Source: Clostridia bacterium
GTDB taxonomy: Bacteria > Bacillota > Clostridia > Christensenellales > Borkfalkiaceae
Length of the DNA: 47,573 nucleotides
Reading direction: 5' to 3'
NCBI GenBank assembly: GCA_017616695.1
Contig: JAFZXN010000069.1
Span: forward strand, 1-47,573
In this document: piece by piece, positions 18,048 to 26,639 of the stretch
Layout: each line of letters opens with the position of its first letter
How positions within the stretch are numbered: position 1 is the stretch's first letter
Position numbers and translations under genes: made by a program
The notes under the pieces: generated by a model
What the model was told of the DNA's origin: nothing
The model's input: only the letters and a program-made list of their open reading frames with translations
Database searches by the model: none

Positions 18048-19037
18048 ATGGGCGATTTTGTAAATATTTTTAAAATCGACGATAATTCCTTAAATATTGC
18101 CAATTATTACGTCAGACATAATATGCTTGTGGCGTTCCCTACCGAAACCGTTTACGGGCTTGGTTGCAACGCTTTGAGCGACGACGCCGTAAAAAGAGTT
18201 TACGCCGCAAAAGGAAGACCTATCGATAATCCTTTGATAGTTCATCTGCCGATGGACGCGGACTATTCCCGCTACGTTTACGACAACGATTTATCTTTAT
18301 CTTTACGAAAAGCTTTCTTGCCGGGACCGCTTACCATGGTTTATAAAAGCAAGGGCGTAGTAAGCCCGCTCGTTTCCTGCGGACTCGATACGCTTGCCAT
18401 AAGAGTTCCTTCGCATAAGGGCGCTCAAAGATTTTTAAAGTACGTCGATCTGCCGATAGCCGCGCCGAGCGCCAACGTTTCCAAACACGTCAGCCCCGTT
18501 ACGGCAATGCACGTTTACGAAGACTTCGGCGACAAATTGCCGATGATCCTTGACGGCGGCAGGTGTGACGGCGGTATAGAATCCACCGTTCTCGACGTTA
18601 CGGGCGACGTTCCCGTGATATTGAGAAAAGGTCTTATCACCGCCGAAATGATAAAAAGCGTGGTCGGTGCTTGTCAATACGCCGTCGACGGCGACGCTTT
18701 AAATAAACGTTCCCCGGGAACGCGCTATCGCCATTATTGCCCGAAAGTTCCTTCTACGCTCTTTGGTGCGGACGAAGTGCAAAAAGCCGTGGAATATTAC
18801 GGCGAACTCAAAAATTCGGACAAAAACCCCGTCATTCTTTGTACGACGGAAGTTGCCGAAAATCTGAAAGGTCTCAACGTTATCGACCTCGGAAATACGG
18901 GCGCTGTCATGGCTAACAGGCTTTACGCGGCTTTAAGGGAAAGCGAGAATTACGATCATCTTATCGGCATTCGTTTCGTCGTTGAAGACGAGATAGCTTT
19001 AGGCGTGGAGAACAGATTTTTAAAGGCGTTCGGTTAA
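18048..19037 (+). CDS. ywlC: L-threonylcarbamoyladenylate synthase (Sua5/YwlC)
   Basis: Makes threonylcarbamoyl-AMP from threonine, bicarbonate and ATP, the first step of the t6A37 modification of ANN-decoding tRNAs. The YrdC domain shows FPTETVYGLGCNA, KGRPIDNPLIVH, a PGPLTMV segment and the S-x-N motif in APSANVSKHVSP. The C-terminal Sua5 domain begins RSPGTRYRHYCPK (about 222), so this is the long 329-residue form. It starts six bases after dnaB and is followed by ywlE, rpiB and upp, the same order as the B. subtilis ywl cluster. Confidence 0.95.
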   Translation: MGDFVNIFKIDDNSLNIANYYVRHNMLVAFPTETVYGLGCNALSDDAVKRVYAAKGRPIDNPLIVHLPMDADYSRYVYDNDLSLSLRKAFLPGPLTMVYKSKGVVSPLVSCGLDTLAIRVPSHKGAQRFLKYVDLPIAAPSANVSKHVSPVTAMHVYEDFGDKLPMILDGGRCDGGIESTVLDVTGDVPVILRKGLITAEMIKSVVGACQYAVDGDALNKRSPGTRYRHYCPKVPSTLFGADEVQKAVEYYGELKNSDKNPVILCTTEVAENLKGLNVIDLGNTGAVMANRLYAALRESENYDHLIGIRFVVEDEIALGVENRFLKAFG

Positions 19038-19077
19038 TGTGCGCATTCGGATTTTTCCGCATTATTTCGGAAATTTT

Positions 19078-19557
19078 ATGAAATCGAAAAGTAACGAAAA
19101 GAAAAAAATGAAAATTGCGTTTATATGCACGGGCAACACTTGCCGCAGTCCTATGGCGCAGTTCATACTTATAAAAAAGCTCAAAGATGCGGGCGTTGAA
19201 GGAGTATTGGTTCGTTCGTTCGGGCTGCGCGCAAAGGCTGGTCCGCTGTCCGATAACGCCGTTGCCGCGTTAAAACGGCTCAACGTTCCTTTTACTAAAA
19301 ATTTCCGCTCGAAGCTGCCGCCTAAAAATCTTGCCGATTACGACGCGGTGATATGCATGGAAAGATATCACAAACTTGCCATAACGCCGCTTTATCCCAA
19401 CGCCTTTACGCTCGGCGAGCTGTGCGACTTCGGCGAAGTCGACGATCCTTACGGGTGCGGTTTGGAAGCTTATATAAAGACCGCAAAGCTTTTCGACGAC
19501 TGCTTTGACGACCTCGTGAAAGAGATTCGGCGCGCGCTCAAAGAGCGTATCGAATAA
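19078..19557 (+). CDS. ywlE: Low-molecular-weight phosphatase, probably protein-arginine phosphatase YwlE
   Basis: The P-loop is CTGNTCRS, followed by the catalytic acid in VDDPYG (general-acid Asp). In YwlE the Thr before the second Cys (CTGNTCR) is known to favour phosphoarginine over phosphotyrosine, and it is present here. The start is uncertain. ATG 19078 gives MKSKSNEKKKMKIAF, while ATG 19108 gives the usual MKIAFICTGNTC. A GTG at 19039 is least likely. Gene order after ywlC matches B. subtilis. With mcsA, mcsB and clpC 2.5 kb downstream, removal of arginine phosphate is the likely role. Confidence 0.88.
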   Translation: MKSKSNEKKKMKIAFICTGNTCRSPMAQFILIKKLKDAGVEGVLVRSFGLRAKAGPLSDNAVAALKRLNVPFTKNFRSKLPPKNLADYDAVICMERYHKLAITPLYPNAFTLGELCDFGEVDDPYGCGLEAYIKTAKLFDDCFDDLVKEIRRALKERIE

Positions 19558-19623
19558 TGGTTTGATCGACGCGCACCGCTTAAAAAACTTTGATTTTTTC
19601 TTGCATAATAACGGAGGGTAAAA

Positions 19624-20073
19624 ATGAAAATCGCGATAGGTAGCGATCACGCCGGCTTTAACGCAAAAAGCGAGCTTTACGACTATATAGTTTCGCTCGG
19701 ACACGAAGTGACCGATCTCGGCACTTATTCGACCGAGTCCTGCGACTATCCCGATTACGCCGTGAAAGTGGCAAAGGGAGTCGCCGAAGGAAAGTTCGAT
19801 TACGGCGTTCTTATCTGTTCTACGGGAATAGGTATTTCCATAGCCGCAAACAAAGTCAAAGGTATCCGTTGCGGTCTTTGCACCGACCTATTTACCGCCG
19901 AAATGACGAGGCGGCACAATAACGCCAATATTCTTGCCATGGGCGCGAGCGTTACGCCCGTCGAAAAGATGAAAGAGATGTTTTCCGTCTTCGTTTCGAC
20001 CGGTTTCGACGGCGGCGAAAGACATTCGAGGCGCGTAAATAAAATTTCTCTCATCGAAGAAGGAAAATTGTGA
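19624..20073 (+). CDS. rpiB: Ribose-5-phosphate isomerase B
   Basis: Interconverts ribulose-5-phosphate and ribose-5-phosphate in the pentose phosphate pathway. The RpiB/LacAB family marks are IGSDHAGF at the N-terminus, the catalytic Cys in ICSTGIGISIAANK, and TAEMTRRHNNANILAMGA. Length 149 residues, as usual. Strong ribosome binding site ACGGAGG. It lies between ywlE and upp as in B. subtilis (ywlF), and ribose-5-phosphate feeds the PRPP used by Upp, though glyA, which lies between them there, is missing here. Confidence 0.95.
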   Translation: MKIAIGSDHAGFNAKSELYDYIVSLGHEVTDLGTYSTESCDYPDYAVKVAKGVAEGKFDYGVLICSTGIGISIAANKVKGIRCGLCTDLFTAEMTRRHNNANILAMGASVTPVEKMKEMFSVFVSTGFDGGERHSRRVNKISLIEEGKL

Positions 20074-20200
20074 GCTATTTAAGATTTACGTTCGGTCTTG
20101 CGAATTTCGGACGTTAAAAATTTTAAATCAAAATCAGGAGTTTTCGCCGAATAAGGCGTTTACGTAATAAAGAATTTATAATGGAGGCACATAGAAAAAA

Positions 20201-20830
20201 ATGAGTAAATTCACAGTAGTAAACCATCCTCTTATCGCGCATAAGATCACGATGATGCGTATGGTCGATACCAGCACGAAAGACTTCCGCCAGCTCCTTG
20301 AAGAGATATCTCTTCTTATGGCTTACGAAGTAACGAGAGACCTTCCTCTTCACGACGTGGAGATCGAAACGCCTATCTGCAAGACGACGGGCAAAGAGAT
20401 ATCCGGCAGAGCCATAGGCGTTGTTCCCATTCTTCGTGCGGGGCTTGGCATGGTCAACGGCATTTTGACGCTCGTTCCCAACGCAAAAGTAGGCCACATA
20501 GGTCTGTATCGCGATCCCGATACGCATAAACCGGTAGAGTATTACTGCAAACTTCCGCTCGACGCCACGAAGAGAAGAATAATCGTCGTCGATCCCATGC
20601 TCGCTACGGGCGGAAGCGCCATTGCGGCAGTTCAGTTCATCAAAGACCGCGGCTGTAAAGACATCAAGCTCATGTGCCTTATAGCGGCTCCCGAAGGCGT
20701 AAAAGCCATGCAGGAAGCTCACCCCGACGTTGATATCTACGTTGCCGCTTTGGACGAAAGATTGAACGAACACGCTTATATCGTCCCGGGCCTCGGCGAC
20801 GCGGGCGACCGTATCTTCGGCACGAAGTAA
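20201..20830 (+). CDS. upp: Uracil phosphoribosyltransferase
   Basis: Salvages uracil with PRPP to UMP. The 209-residue protein shows the family's N-terminal [26 protein letters not shown], and the PRPP loop [12 protein letters not shown] at about 130-141. The C-terminus is [20 protein letters not shown] (20181-20185) lies a rather long 15 bases before the ATG; an earlier ATG in the same stretch hits a stop after seven codons. Confidence 0.96.
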   Translation: MSKFTVVNHPLIAHKITMMRMVDTSTKDFRQLLEEISLLMAYEVTRDLPLHDVEIETPICKTTGKEISGRAIGVVPILRAGLGMVNGILTLVPNAKVGHIGLYRDPDTHKPVEYYCKLPLDATKRRIIVVDPMLATGGSAIAAVQFIKDRGCKDIKLMCLIAAPEGVKAMQEAHPDVDIYVAALDERLNEHAYIVPGLGDAGDRIFGTK

Positions 20831-21047
20831 TACGTACGTCGATACTTATTTATTTGATTTTACCGTAAATTTTACAGGCGTAAAATATCGCGTAGTAACG
20901 TTTGACGACTGTTTTGCCAACGGCGTTTTGCCGTTCAAGAGCTTTTCGGCAGGCGAATGTCCCCGATATCTTCGCCGTCACCGTTTAAAGCGGTATTTTG
21001 CAGTTATTGTTTATTAATTTTTCAAGAATTACCACGTAGAGGTTGCC

Positions 21048-21923
21048 ATGTCTAAAGTAAAAAAAGCGGTCATACCCGTAGCCGGTTTCGGTACGAGGTT
21101 TTTGCCTTTTACCAAAGCGGTCCCCAAGCCCATGCTCCCGATACTTAGCGTTCCCGCCGTAGAGGTCATTGCAAAAGAGGCCGCCGATTCGGGTATCGAA
21201 GAGATACTTTTTATCGTCGGGCAGAAAAAGGAAATTATCGAAAATCATTTTTCGGCTTTTACCGAGCTTGAAGAAAAGCTCGAAAACGAAAAAAAGTTCG
21301 ACCTTCTCGAGACGATAACTTATCAGCAGACGTTTGCAAAAGTCAGCTTTGTAACGCAAAAAGAGCAGCGCGGCACCGCCGACGCGATACTTGCCGCAAA
21401 AAAGTTCGTCAAAAACGAGCCTTTTGCGGTAATGTTCGGCGACGACGTTATGTATAACGCCGAAAAGCCCGTTATCGGTCAGCTCATAAAAGCTTACGAG
21501 AAAACGGGCAAGACCATCGTCGGCTGTAAAAAAGTGCCTTTGAAAGACGTTCCGAAATACGCGTCCTGCGAGTATTCTAACGTGGAAGGTCGTCTTTACA
21601 AAATGACGAAGATAACCGAAAAACCCCCGATAGAACTTGTAAAAAGCGATCTCGCTCCGCTCGGAAGATACGTTCTTGCTCCTACGATGATGCCTATACT
21701 CGAAAACCTTACGCCGGGCGTGAACGGCGAGTATCAGCTTACCGACGCGCTCGATAAAGAGGCTAAAACAAACGGCGCGTACGCTTACGATTTCGAAGGC
21801 GTCCGTTACGATATGGGCGACAGATTGGGCTTTTTGAAAGCCAACGTCGAGGCGGGATTAAGAGACGAAGACTTAAAAGACGGCTTTGCCGCGTATCTTA
21901 AGTCCTTGGTTGAAAAATTATAA
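21048..21923 (+). CDS. galU: UTP-glucose-1-phosphate uridylyltransferase
   Basis: Makes UDP-glucose for envelope polysaccharides and glycolipids. The nucleotidyltransferase signature VAGFGTRFLPFTKAVPKPML is at the N-terminus, with FGDDVMYN (metal Asp) at about 126 and the GalU-type C-terminal DFEGVRYDMGDRLGFLKA. Length 291 residues, normal. The 217-base gap before it contains a hairpin AACGGC/GCCGTT (20919-20935) without a T-run, and no convincing promoter. A terminator follows at 21948. Confidence 0.95.
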   Translation: MSKVKKAVIPVAGFGTRFLPFTKAVPKPMLPILSVPAVEVIAKEAADSGIEEILFIVGQKKEIIENHFSAFTELEEKLENEKKFDLLETITYQQTFAKVSFVTQKEQRGTADAILAAKKFVKNEPFAVMFGDDVMYNAEKPVIGQLIKAYEKTGKTIVGCKKVPLKDVPKYASCEYSNVEGRLYKMTKITEKPPIELVKSDLAPLGRYVLAPTMMPILENLTPGVNGEYQLTDALDKEAKTNGAYAYDFEGVRYDMGDRLGFLKANVEAGLRDEDLKDGFAAYLKSLVEKL

Positions 21924-21947
21924 AAGCATAAATATTACGTAGTTTTG

Positions 21948-21980
21948 ACTTCGGTCGTACGCTTTCCGTACGACCGAAGT
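21948..21980 (+). terminator. Hairpin after galU
   Basis: A perfect 14-bp stem ACTTCGGTCGTACG / CGTACGACCGAAGT with a five-base loop. The following TTGCATAATTTG is only moderately T-rich. It separates galU from the mcsA promoter. Confidence 0.6.
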
Positions 21981-22033
21981 TTGCATAATTTGGGATAATT
22001 GCAAAAAATTTACAAAAAAGTTGCGAAATTATA

Positions 22034-22061
22034 TTTACTTTTCTTTAAATAATGATATAAT
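22034..22061 (+). promoter_or_regulatory. σA-like promoter of mcsA-mcsB-clpC
   Basis: TTTACT (22034-22039), a 16-base spacer and TATAAT (22056-22061) lie 45 bases before mcsA. I looked for a CtsR heptad repeat (GGTCAAA type) and for a CIRCE element around it and found neither. Confidence 0.55.
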
Positions 22062-22106
22062 TATATATGTAAGATAATATATTGTTAAAAGGTTAGCTGT
22101 TAAGTT

Positions 22107-22394
22107 ATGTTGTGCCCCGTTTGTCACAAAGCTCAAGCGAGCGAGAAGGTCGAGAAAATAGTCGACGGCAGGTTTATAGAAGGTCACGTCTGTCGCGATT
22201 GTTACATCAAAGCCCTCTCAATGGACAAGCGGGAATATTATTATATGTTCGTAACTCTTCCCGATAAGGCTTGCCCCGTATGCGGCAGGACATTCGGTGA
22301 GTTTTCGGAAAGTTTACTGCTCGGTTGTCCGCATTGTTACAAGACTTTCGAGCAGGAACTTTTACCGCTCGTCGACAGTATTCAGGCAAAATGA
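22107..22394 (+). CDS. mcsA: McsA-like zinc protein, short form lacking the UVR domain
   Basis: Activator of the arginine kinase McsB. The 95-residue protein has four CxxC pairs (C3/C6, C29/C32, C56/C59, C74/C77) in the McsA arrangement, ending FEQELLPLVDSIQAK. Other McsA proteins are about 170-185 residues, with a glycine/lysine linker and a C-terminal UVR helical domain. Both are missing here, and the stop codon overlaps the mcsB start (ATGA), so this is not an obvious frameshift. The identity rests on the cysteine pattern and on the position before mcsB and clpC. Confidence 0.85.
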   Translation: MLCPVCHKAQASEKVEKIVDGRFIEGHVCRDCYIKALSMDKREYYYMFVTLPDKACPVCGRTFGEFSESLLLGCPHCYKTFEQELLPLVDSIQAK

Positions 22395-23392
22395 CGGAAG
22401 GTACTTTTGCAATTTCTTCGCGCATAAGGCTTGCGCGCAATATTTCCGGCGTGCCGTTCCCGTGCGTTATTCTTGATTCCGAGCTTGAAAGAAAGGTGGT
22501 TTCCGTTTGCGAACAGGCCATGAAAAAGCTCGGCGGTTTCAGCGTAAGCAAAATGGCGGAGCTAACCGATCTTGAAAAGCGGTCTTTGGTGGAAAGGTAT
22601 CTCATCTCTCCCTATCTTGCCGACGGCGACGGGGGAGCGGTGGCCGTTTCGTCGGACGGGGCTATCTCCGTTATGATAAACGAAGAAGACCATATCCGCG
22701 AGCAGATAGTGATGCGCGGTTCGTGTCTTAAAAAGGCTTATTCACGCCTTGCCGCGCTCGACAACGTTTTGAAAATCAATCTCAATTTCGCCTCGAGCGG
22801 CGGAGTGTATTATACGGCTTGCCCGTCCAATCTCGGAACGGGTATGCGGGCGTCGATAATGCTGTTTCTTCCCGCGATAAGTTACTACGGCGAGAGCGGC
22901 GAGCTTGCCGCTGTTGCGCGTGAACGCGGGCTGGTTATAAGAGGCGCTTTCGGCGAGGGCAGCGCTGGCGAAAGTTATCTGTATCAGGTGAGCAACGAGA
23001 TCACTTACAAGATAACGGAAAACGATATTTTGTCGCTCGTTTCGGAATTCGTCGACGAGATCGCCGATCGTGAAGAAAGTCTTCGCCGACAGCTCTTTGA
23101 CGAACGCGGTACGATGTTTGCCGACGAATGCGCGCGCTCTCTCGGAATTTTGAAAAACTGCATTCTTTTAACTTATTCTGAGATGTCGGAGCTTATTTCC
23201 CGCGTGAAACTCGGCATAGATATGGGCGTCATATTTTCTTCGTCTCCGGCTGAGCTCGACGATCTTTTAGTCGCCGCCCGCAGCGCGACGTTAAAGCTCA
23301 ATTCGTCTTTCCGTATGAAGGACGAGGCGATAATAAGAGCCGCATTTGTCAGGGATTATCTTGAAAAATCAGACCTGAAAGTTATTTTTTAG
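22391..23392 (+). CDS. mcsB: Protein-arginine kinase McsB
   Basis: Phosphorylates arginines on misfolded proteins, marking them for ClpCP. The phosphagen-kinase-type catalytic domain shows SSRIRLARNISGVPFP at the N-terminus, NEEDHIREQ at about 99-107, a CPSNLGTGMRAS stretch, and the GEGSAGESYLYQVSN active-site segment. Length 333 residues. The start ATG at 22391 overlaps the mcsA stop by four bases. Upstream in-frame starts would run into mcsA and add no conserved residues. The C-terminal pArg-binding region appears to be present but I cannot confirm its residues. Neighbours mcsA and clpC confirm the call. Confidence 0.95.
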   Translation: MTEGTFAISSRIRLARNISGVPFPCVILDSELERKVVSVCEQAMKKLGGFSVSKMAELTDLEKRSLVERYLISPYLADGDGGAVAVSSDGAISVMINEEDHIREQIVMRGSCLKKAYSRLAALDNVLKINLNFASSGGVYYTACPSNLGTGMRASIMLFLPAISYYGESGELAAVARERGLVIRGAFGEGSAGESYLYQVSNEITYKITENDILSLVSEFVDEIADREESLRRQLFDERGTMFADECARSLGILKNCILLTYSEMSELISRVKLGIDMGVIFSSSPAELDDLLVAARSATLKLNSSFRMKDEAIIRAAFVRDYLEKSDLKVIF

Positions 23393-23482
23393 CGTGATAA
23401 AACAGCTTAAAATCGTTTCTTAAATAATACGGATCTTGCCCGATCGGCAACGATCATCACTTGCAGTCTTTGGAGGCCGTCT

Positions 23483-25981
23483 ATGGATAACGCTCTGCGC
23501 CCCGATCTTTTACGGAGAGCAAGCAACGATCTTAAATATATTCTCGATTCGGCAAGAAATATCGCCGCAAAAGGTTACGGGGTAACTTTCGTGGGAACGG
23601 AACATATCATTCTCGCGATGCTTTCGTCAGACTTGAATTGCGGCGCGATTTTGAAAAAATACGCCGTGTCGGAGTCGGCTTACAGGCGGCAGCTCGAAGC
23701 TTCGAGAGTCGCTTGCAATATAGTCGGCTTTACGGCGAACACGGCTTACGCCGTCAATCTTTCCGCCACCGTTGCGGACGAACTCGGTGTCCGCGAGATA
23801 ATACCCGAATATCTGTTACTCAGTATTCTGCGCGTAAAATGCGAAGGGCGTTCGCTCATTCAAAGGACGACCGTCTATTTCGACGCGCTGTGTTCTTTCG
23901 TCAACGAAACCGTTTTGAAAAAGGCGGAAAGCGTCGCTCCTTCGCGGAGGAACGATACCGTCAACACCTCCGTAGCGGCTGAAAAAGCCGTGCCTTACGC
24001 CGACGCGACCAAGCATTACGATAAAAGACCGTCGTTTACTTCCGGCCGCCCGACAATAGTCGGCACGGTCTTGGAACGTTACGGCGTGGATCTTACCGAG
24101 AAAGCGAGAAAGGGCAGGATAGACCCCGTTATCGGTCGCGAAAAGGAGACCGAAAGAATAATTAATACGCTTTCGAGAAGGCTTAAAAACAATCCGCTTA
24201 TCATCGGCGAGCCGGGCATCGGCAAGACGGCGATAGTGGAAGGTCTTGCTCTTAAGATAGCCGAAGGCAACGTTCCCGCGTCGCTATGCGATAAGATAAT
24301 TTATTCGTTCGATCTTTCGAGCGTGGTCGCGGGCGCTAAAATAAAAGGCGAATTCGAGCAGCGTTTCAAAGAGATAGTCGGCTACCTTGCCGAACACGAA
24401 GAAGTCGTCCTGTTTATCGACGAAATACATAATCTCGTGACGGGCGCCAAATCCGACGGCGTCGACGGCAGCGAGATATTAAAGCCCGCGCTCGCAAGAG
24501 GCGAGATACGCGTTATCGGCGCGACCACCGTTTCCGAATATCGCAAATATATGGAAAAAGATCCGGCGCTTGCGAGGCGTTTCCAGCCCGTCTACGTCGA
24601 TCCGCCTTCGGTGGAGGACACCGTTAAGATAATAAAGGGTTTAAGAGGCAACTTCGAGGCGCATCACCAAGTCGAGATAACCGATCCCGCCATAACCGCC
24701 GCGGTGACGCTTTCCGACCGCTATATTACCGACAGATTTTTGCCCGATAAGGCGATAGATCTTATCGACGAGGCGGCGGCGCGCGCGCACATTTACGTCG
24801 ACGAGGCGAAAGCTTCTTTGTCGGCTTTGCAAAGAGAGCGCCGCGAGCTGATGGCGGACGTCGACAGATACAGGGCTTTCGGCAGGGATTGTTCCAAGCT
24901 TTTTGCGCGACTTGACGAGATAGCCGCCGAGGAAGACGAGATAGCCGAAAAGTTGCACGGCAGATTCGACGGCGTTCCGTATATCGACGGCGACGACGTT
25001 GCCAAAGTTATCAGCGAGCATACGGGGATACCCGTCGCAAGGCTTACGGAAATGGAATCGCGCAAGCTTCTGATGCTCGAAGATTCGTTAAAAGAACGCG
25101 TTATCGGTCAGGACAATGCCGTCACCGCCGTTTCGCACGCCATACGCCGCGCAATGACGGGCGTCAAAGATCCCAAAAAGCCCGTGGGGGTGTTCTTGTT
25201 CGTAGGGCCTACGGGCGTAGGTAAAACGGAGCTTGCGAAGACGCTTGCCGACACCGTTTTCGGCGACGAAGATATGCTTATACGAATTGATATGAGTGAG
25301 TATATGGAGTCGAACAGCGTCGCGAAGCTTATAGGCGCTCCTCCCGGTTACGTCGGTTACGACGAGGAAGGTCAGCTCACCGAAAAGGTCAGGAGAAAAA
25401 CGTATTCCGTAGTCCTGTTCGACGAAGTCGAAAAGGCACATCGCGACGTTTTCAACCTGTTTTTGCAGATATTCGACGACGGCAGGCTGACCGACAGTAA
25501 AGGTAGGCTCGTCGACTTTAAAAATACCGTTATCATAATGACGTCCAATCTCGGCGCGCACTTGAGCGAGGCGGAAAAAATGCTCGGCGCGGAAAAAATA
25601 AGCGAGACCGACAGGATAATGGCGGCTTTAAAGCGCGAGTTCAGACCGGAATTTTTAAACAGGATCGACGACGTCGTTCCCTTCAGAAGACTTTCAAGAG
25701 CCGATTGCGGAGCCATATGCAGGCTTATAATCGAGAAGTTTAAAAAGCGTTTGAAAGCCCGTGACGTCGATTTCGAATTCGGCGACGACGTGGTGGAACT
25801 TATTCTTTCTGACGGATACGATCCCGAATACGGAGCGCGGCAGCTTAATCGGGCCGTTACCGATATAATCGAAGACGCCGTTTCCGAAAAGATATTAGAC
25901 GGTACTATCAGGCCGCGTTGCCGCGTGACGGCTTACGTCACCGACGGATTTTTGAATTTTGCCGTCGACAGGCTCGGTTAA
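23483..25981 (+). CDS. clpC: ClpC AAA+ unfoldase
   Basis: The HSP100 unfoldase that feeds ClpP. The N-domain (1-150) has the two Clp-N repeats. The glutamates that in B. subtilis ClpC bind phosphoarginine have counterparts here: E40 in VGTEHIILAML and E109 in IPEYLLLSIL. D1 has GEPGIGKTA and LFIDEIHNLV. A coiled M-domain follows (about 440-500). D2 has GPTGVGKTE, VVLFDEVEKAHRDVF and TSNLGA. The 832-residue length is slightly above normal. It lies 90 bases after mcsB, with ribosome binding site TGGAGG. The N-domain is more diverged than the ATPase domains, which is common in this family. Confidence 0.95.
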   Translation: MDNALRPDLLRRASNDLKYILDSARNIAAKGYGVTFVGTEHIILAMLSSDLNCGAILKKYAVSESAYRRQLEASRVACNIVGFTANTAYAVNLSATVADELGVREIIPEYLLLSILRVKCEGRSLIQRTTVYFDALCSFVNETVLKKAESVAPSRRNDTVNTSVAAEKAVPYADATKHYDKRPSFTSGRPTIVGTVLERYGVDLTEKARKGRIDPVIGREKETERIINTLSRRLKNNPLIIGEPGIGKTAIVEGLALKIAEGNVPASLCDKIIYSFDLSSVVAGAKIKGEFEQRFKEIVGYLAEHEEVVLFIDEIHNLVTGAKSDGVDGSEILKPALARGEIRVIGATTVSEYRKYMEKDPALARRFQPVYVDPPSVEDTVKIIKGLRGNFEAHHQVEITDPAITAAVTLSDRYITDRFLPDKAIDLIDEAAARAHIYVDEAKASLSALQRERRELMADVDRYRAFGRDCSKLFARLDEIAAEEDEIAEKLHGRFDGVPYIDGDDVAKVISEHTGIPVARLTEMESRKLLMLEDSLKERVIGQDNAVTAVSHAIRRAMTGVKDPKKPVGVFLFVGPTGVGKTELAKTLADTVFGDEDMLIRIDMSEYMESNSVAKLIGAPPGYVGYDEEGQLTEKVRRKTYSVVLFDEVEKAHRDVFNLFLQIFDDGRLTDSKGRLVDFKNTVIIMTSNLGAHLSEAEKMLGAEKISETDRIMAALKREFRPEFLNRIDDVVPFRRLSRADCGAICRLIIEKFKKRLKARDVDFEFGDDVVELILSDGYDPEYGARQLNRAVTDIIEDAVSEKILDGTIRPRCRVTAYVTDGFLNFAVDRLG

Positions 25982-26061
25982 ACAATAAAAAACACTAAAA
26001 AAACGGTTACTGCAAGGCGATTTTCGCTTTGTCGGAATATATAACTTAAAGGAGATTTGAT

Positions 26062-26586
26062 ATGAAAATCGAAATTGTGGCAAAAAACTATCACGTAAAT
26101 CAAGACTTGAAAGACGTCCTCGGCAAAAAGATTTCCAAGCTCGACAAATATTTTGACGACGACTCCAATTGCAAGATATATCTCAAAAAAGAAAAGAAAG
26201 ACGCTAAAATGGAAGTTTCTCTCGCTTATCAAGGTCAGCTCATTCGTGCCGAAGCCAAAGCCGAAAACTTTTACGACGCAATAGATATAGCTCTTCCCAA
26301 GGTCGAACGTCAGATATATAAACACCGCACCAAACTCGAAGACAAGCTCAAAAAAGGCGCTTTCAAGGGCGAAAAACTGTTCGAAGAACCCGTAGAAGAA
26401 GATTTCAGGCTCGTCAAGACAAAACAGTTCGAGGTAAAACCGCTCACCGTCGAAGACGCTATCGTGGAATTCGAGCTGTCAGGTTACGGCTTTTACGTAT
26501 TTTTGGACGTAGAGACCAACACCGTAAAGGTGCTGTATCTGCGTGACGACGGAAACATCGGTCTTATCGATCCTATCGTTTCCTGA
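26062..26586 (+). CDS. hpf: Ribosome hibernation promoting factor, long form
   Basis: Binds the 30S decoding site and dimerises 70S ribosomes into inactive 100S particles in stationary phase. The 174-residue protein has the S30AE domain (residues 1-100, KIEIVAKNYHVNQDLKDVL... KLDKYF) and, after a charged linker, the C-terminal dimerisation domain (about 118-174, FRLVKTKQFEVKPLTVEDAI to NIGLIDPI). It has a strong ribosome binding site (AAAGGAGAT). Confidence 0.95.
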   Translation: MKIEIVAKNYHVNQDLKDVLGKKISKLDKYFDDDSNCKIYLKKEKKDAKMEVSLAYQGQLIRAEAKAENFYDAIDIALPKVERQIYKHRTKLEDKLKKGAFKGEKLFEEPVEEDFRLVKTKQFEVKPLTVEDAIVEFELSGYGFYVFLDVETNTVKVLYLRDDGNIGLIDPIVS

Positions 26587-26639
26587 TAAGATGAAAATCC
26601 GTCGGCTGCTTGATTTGCCGGCGAAACTGTCGATTTACT

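Noticed and set aside
20175-20185. TATAAT just before upp as its -10 box
   Set aside because: It overlaps the ribosome binding site (TATAATGGAGG), so a transcript from it would lack a usable leader, and no -35 is correctly spaced.
22000-22106. CtsR or CIRCE operator upstream of mcsA
   Set aside because: No GGTCAAA-type tandem heptads and no TTAGCACTC/GAGTGCTAA inverted repeat are present.
22325-22390. Upstream in-frame start for mcsB
   Set aside because: The extension overlaps mcsA coding sequence and homologues begin at the equivalent of ATG 22391.
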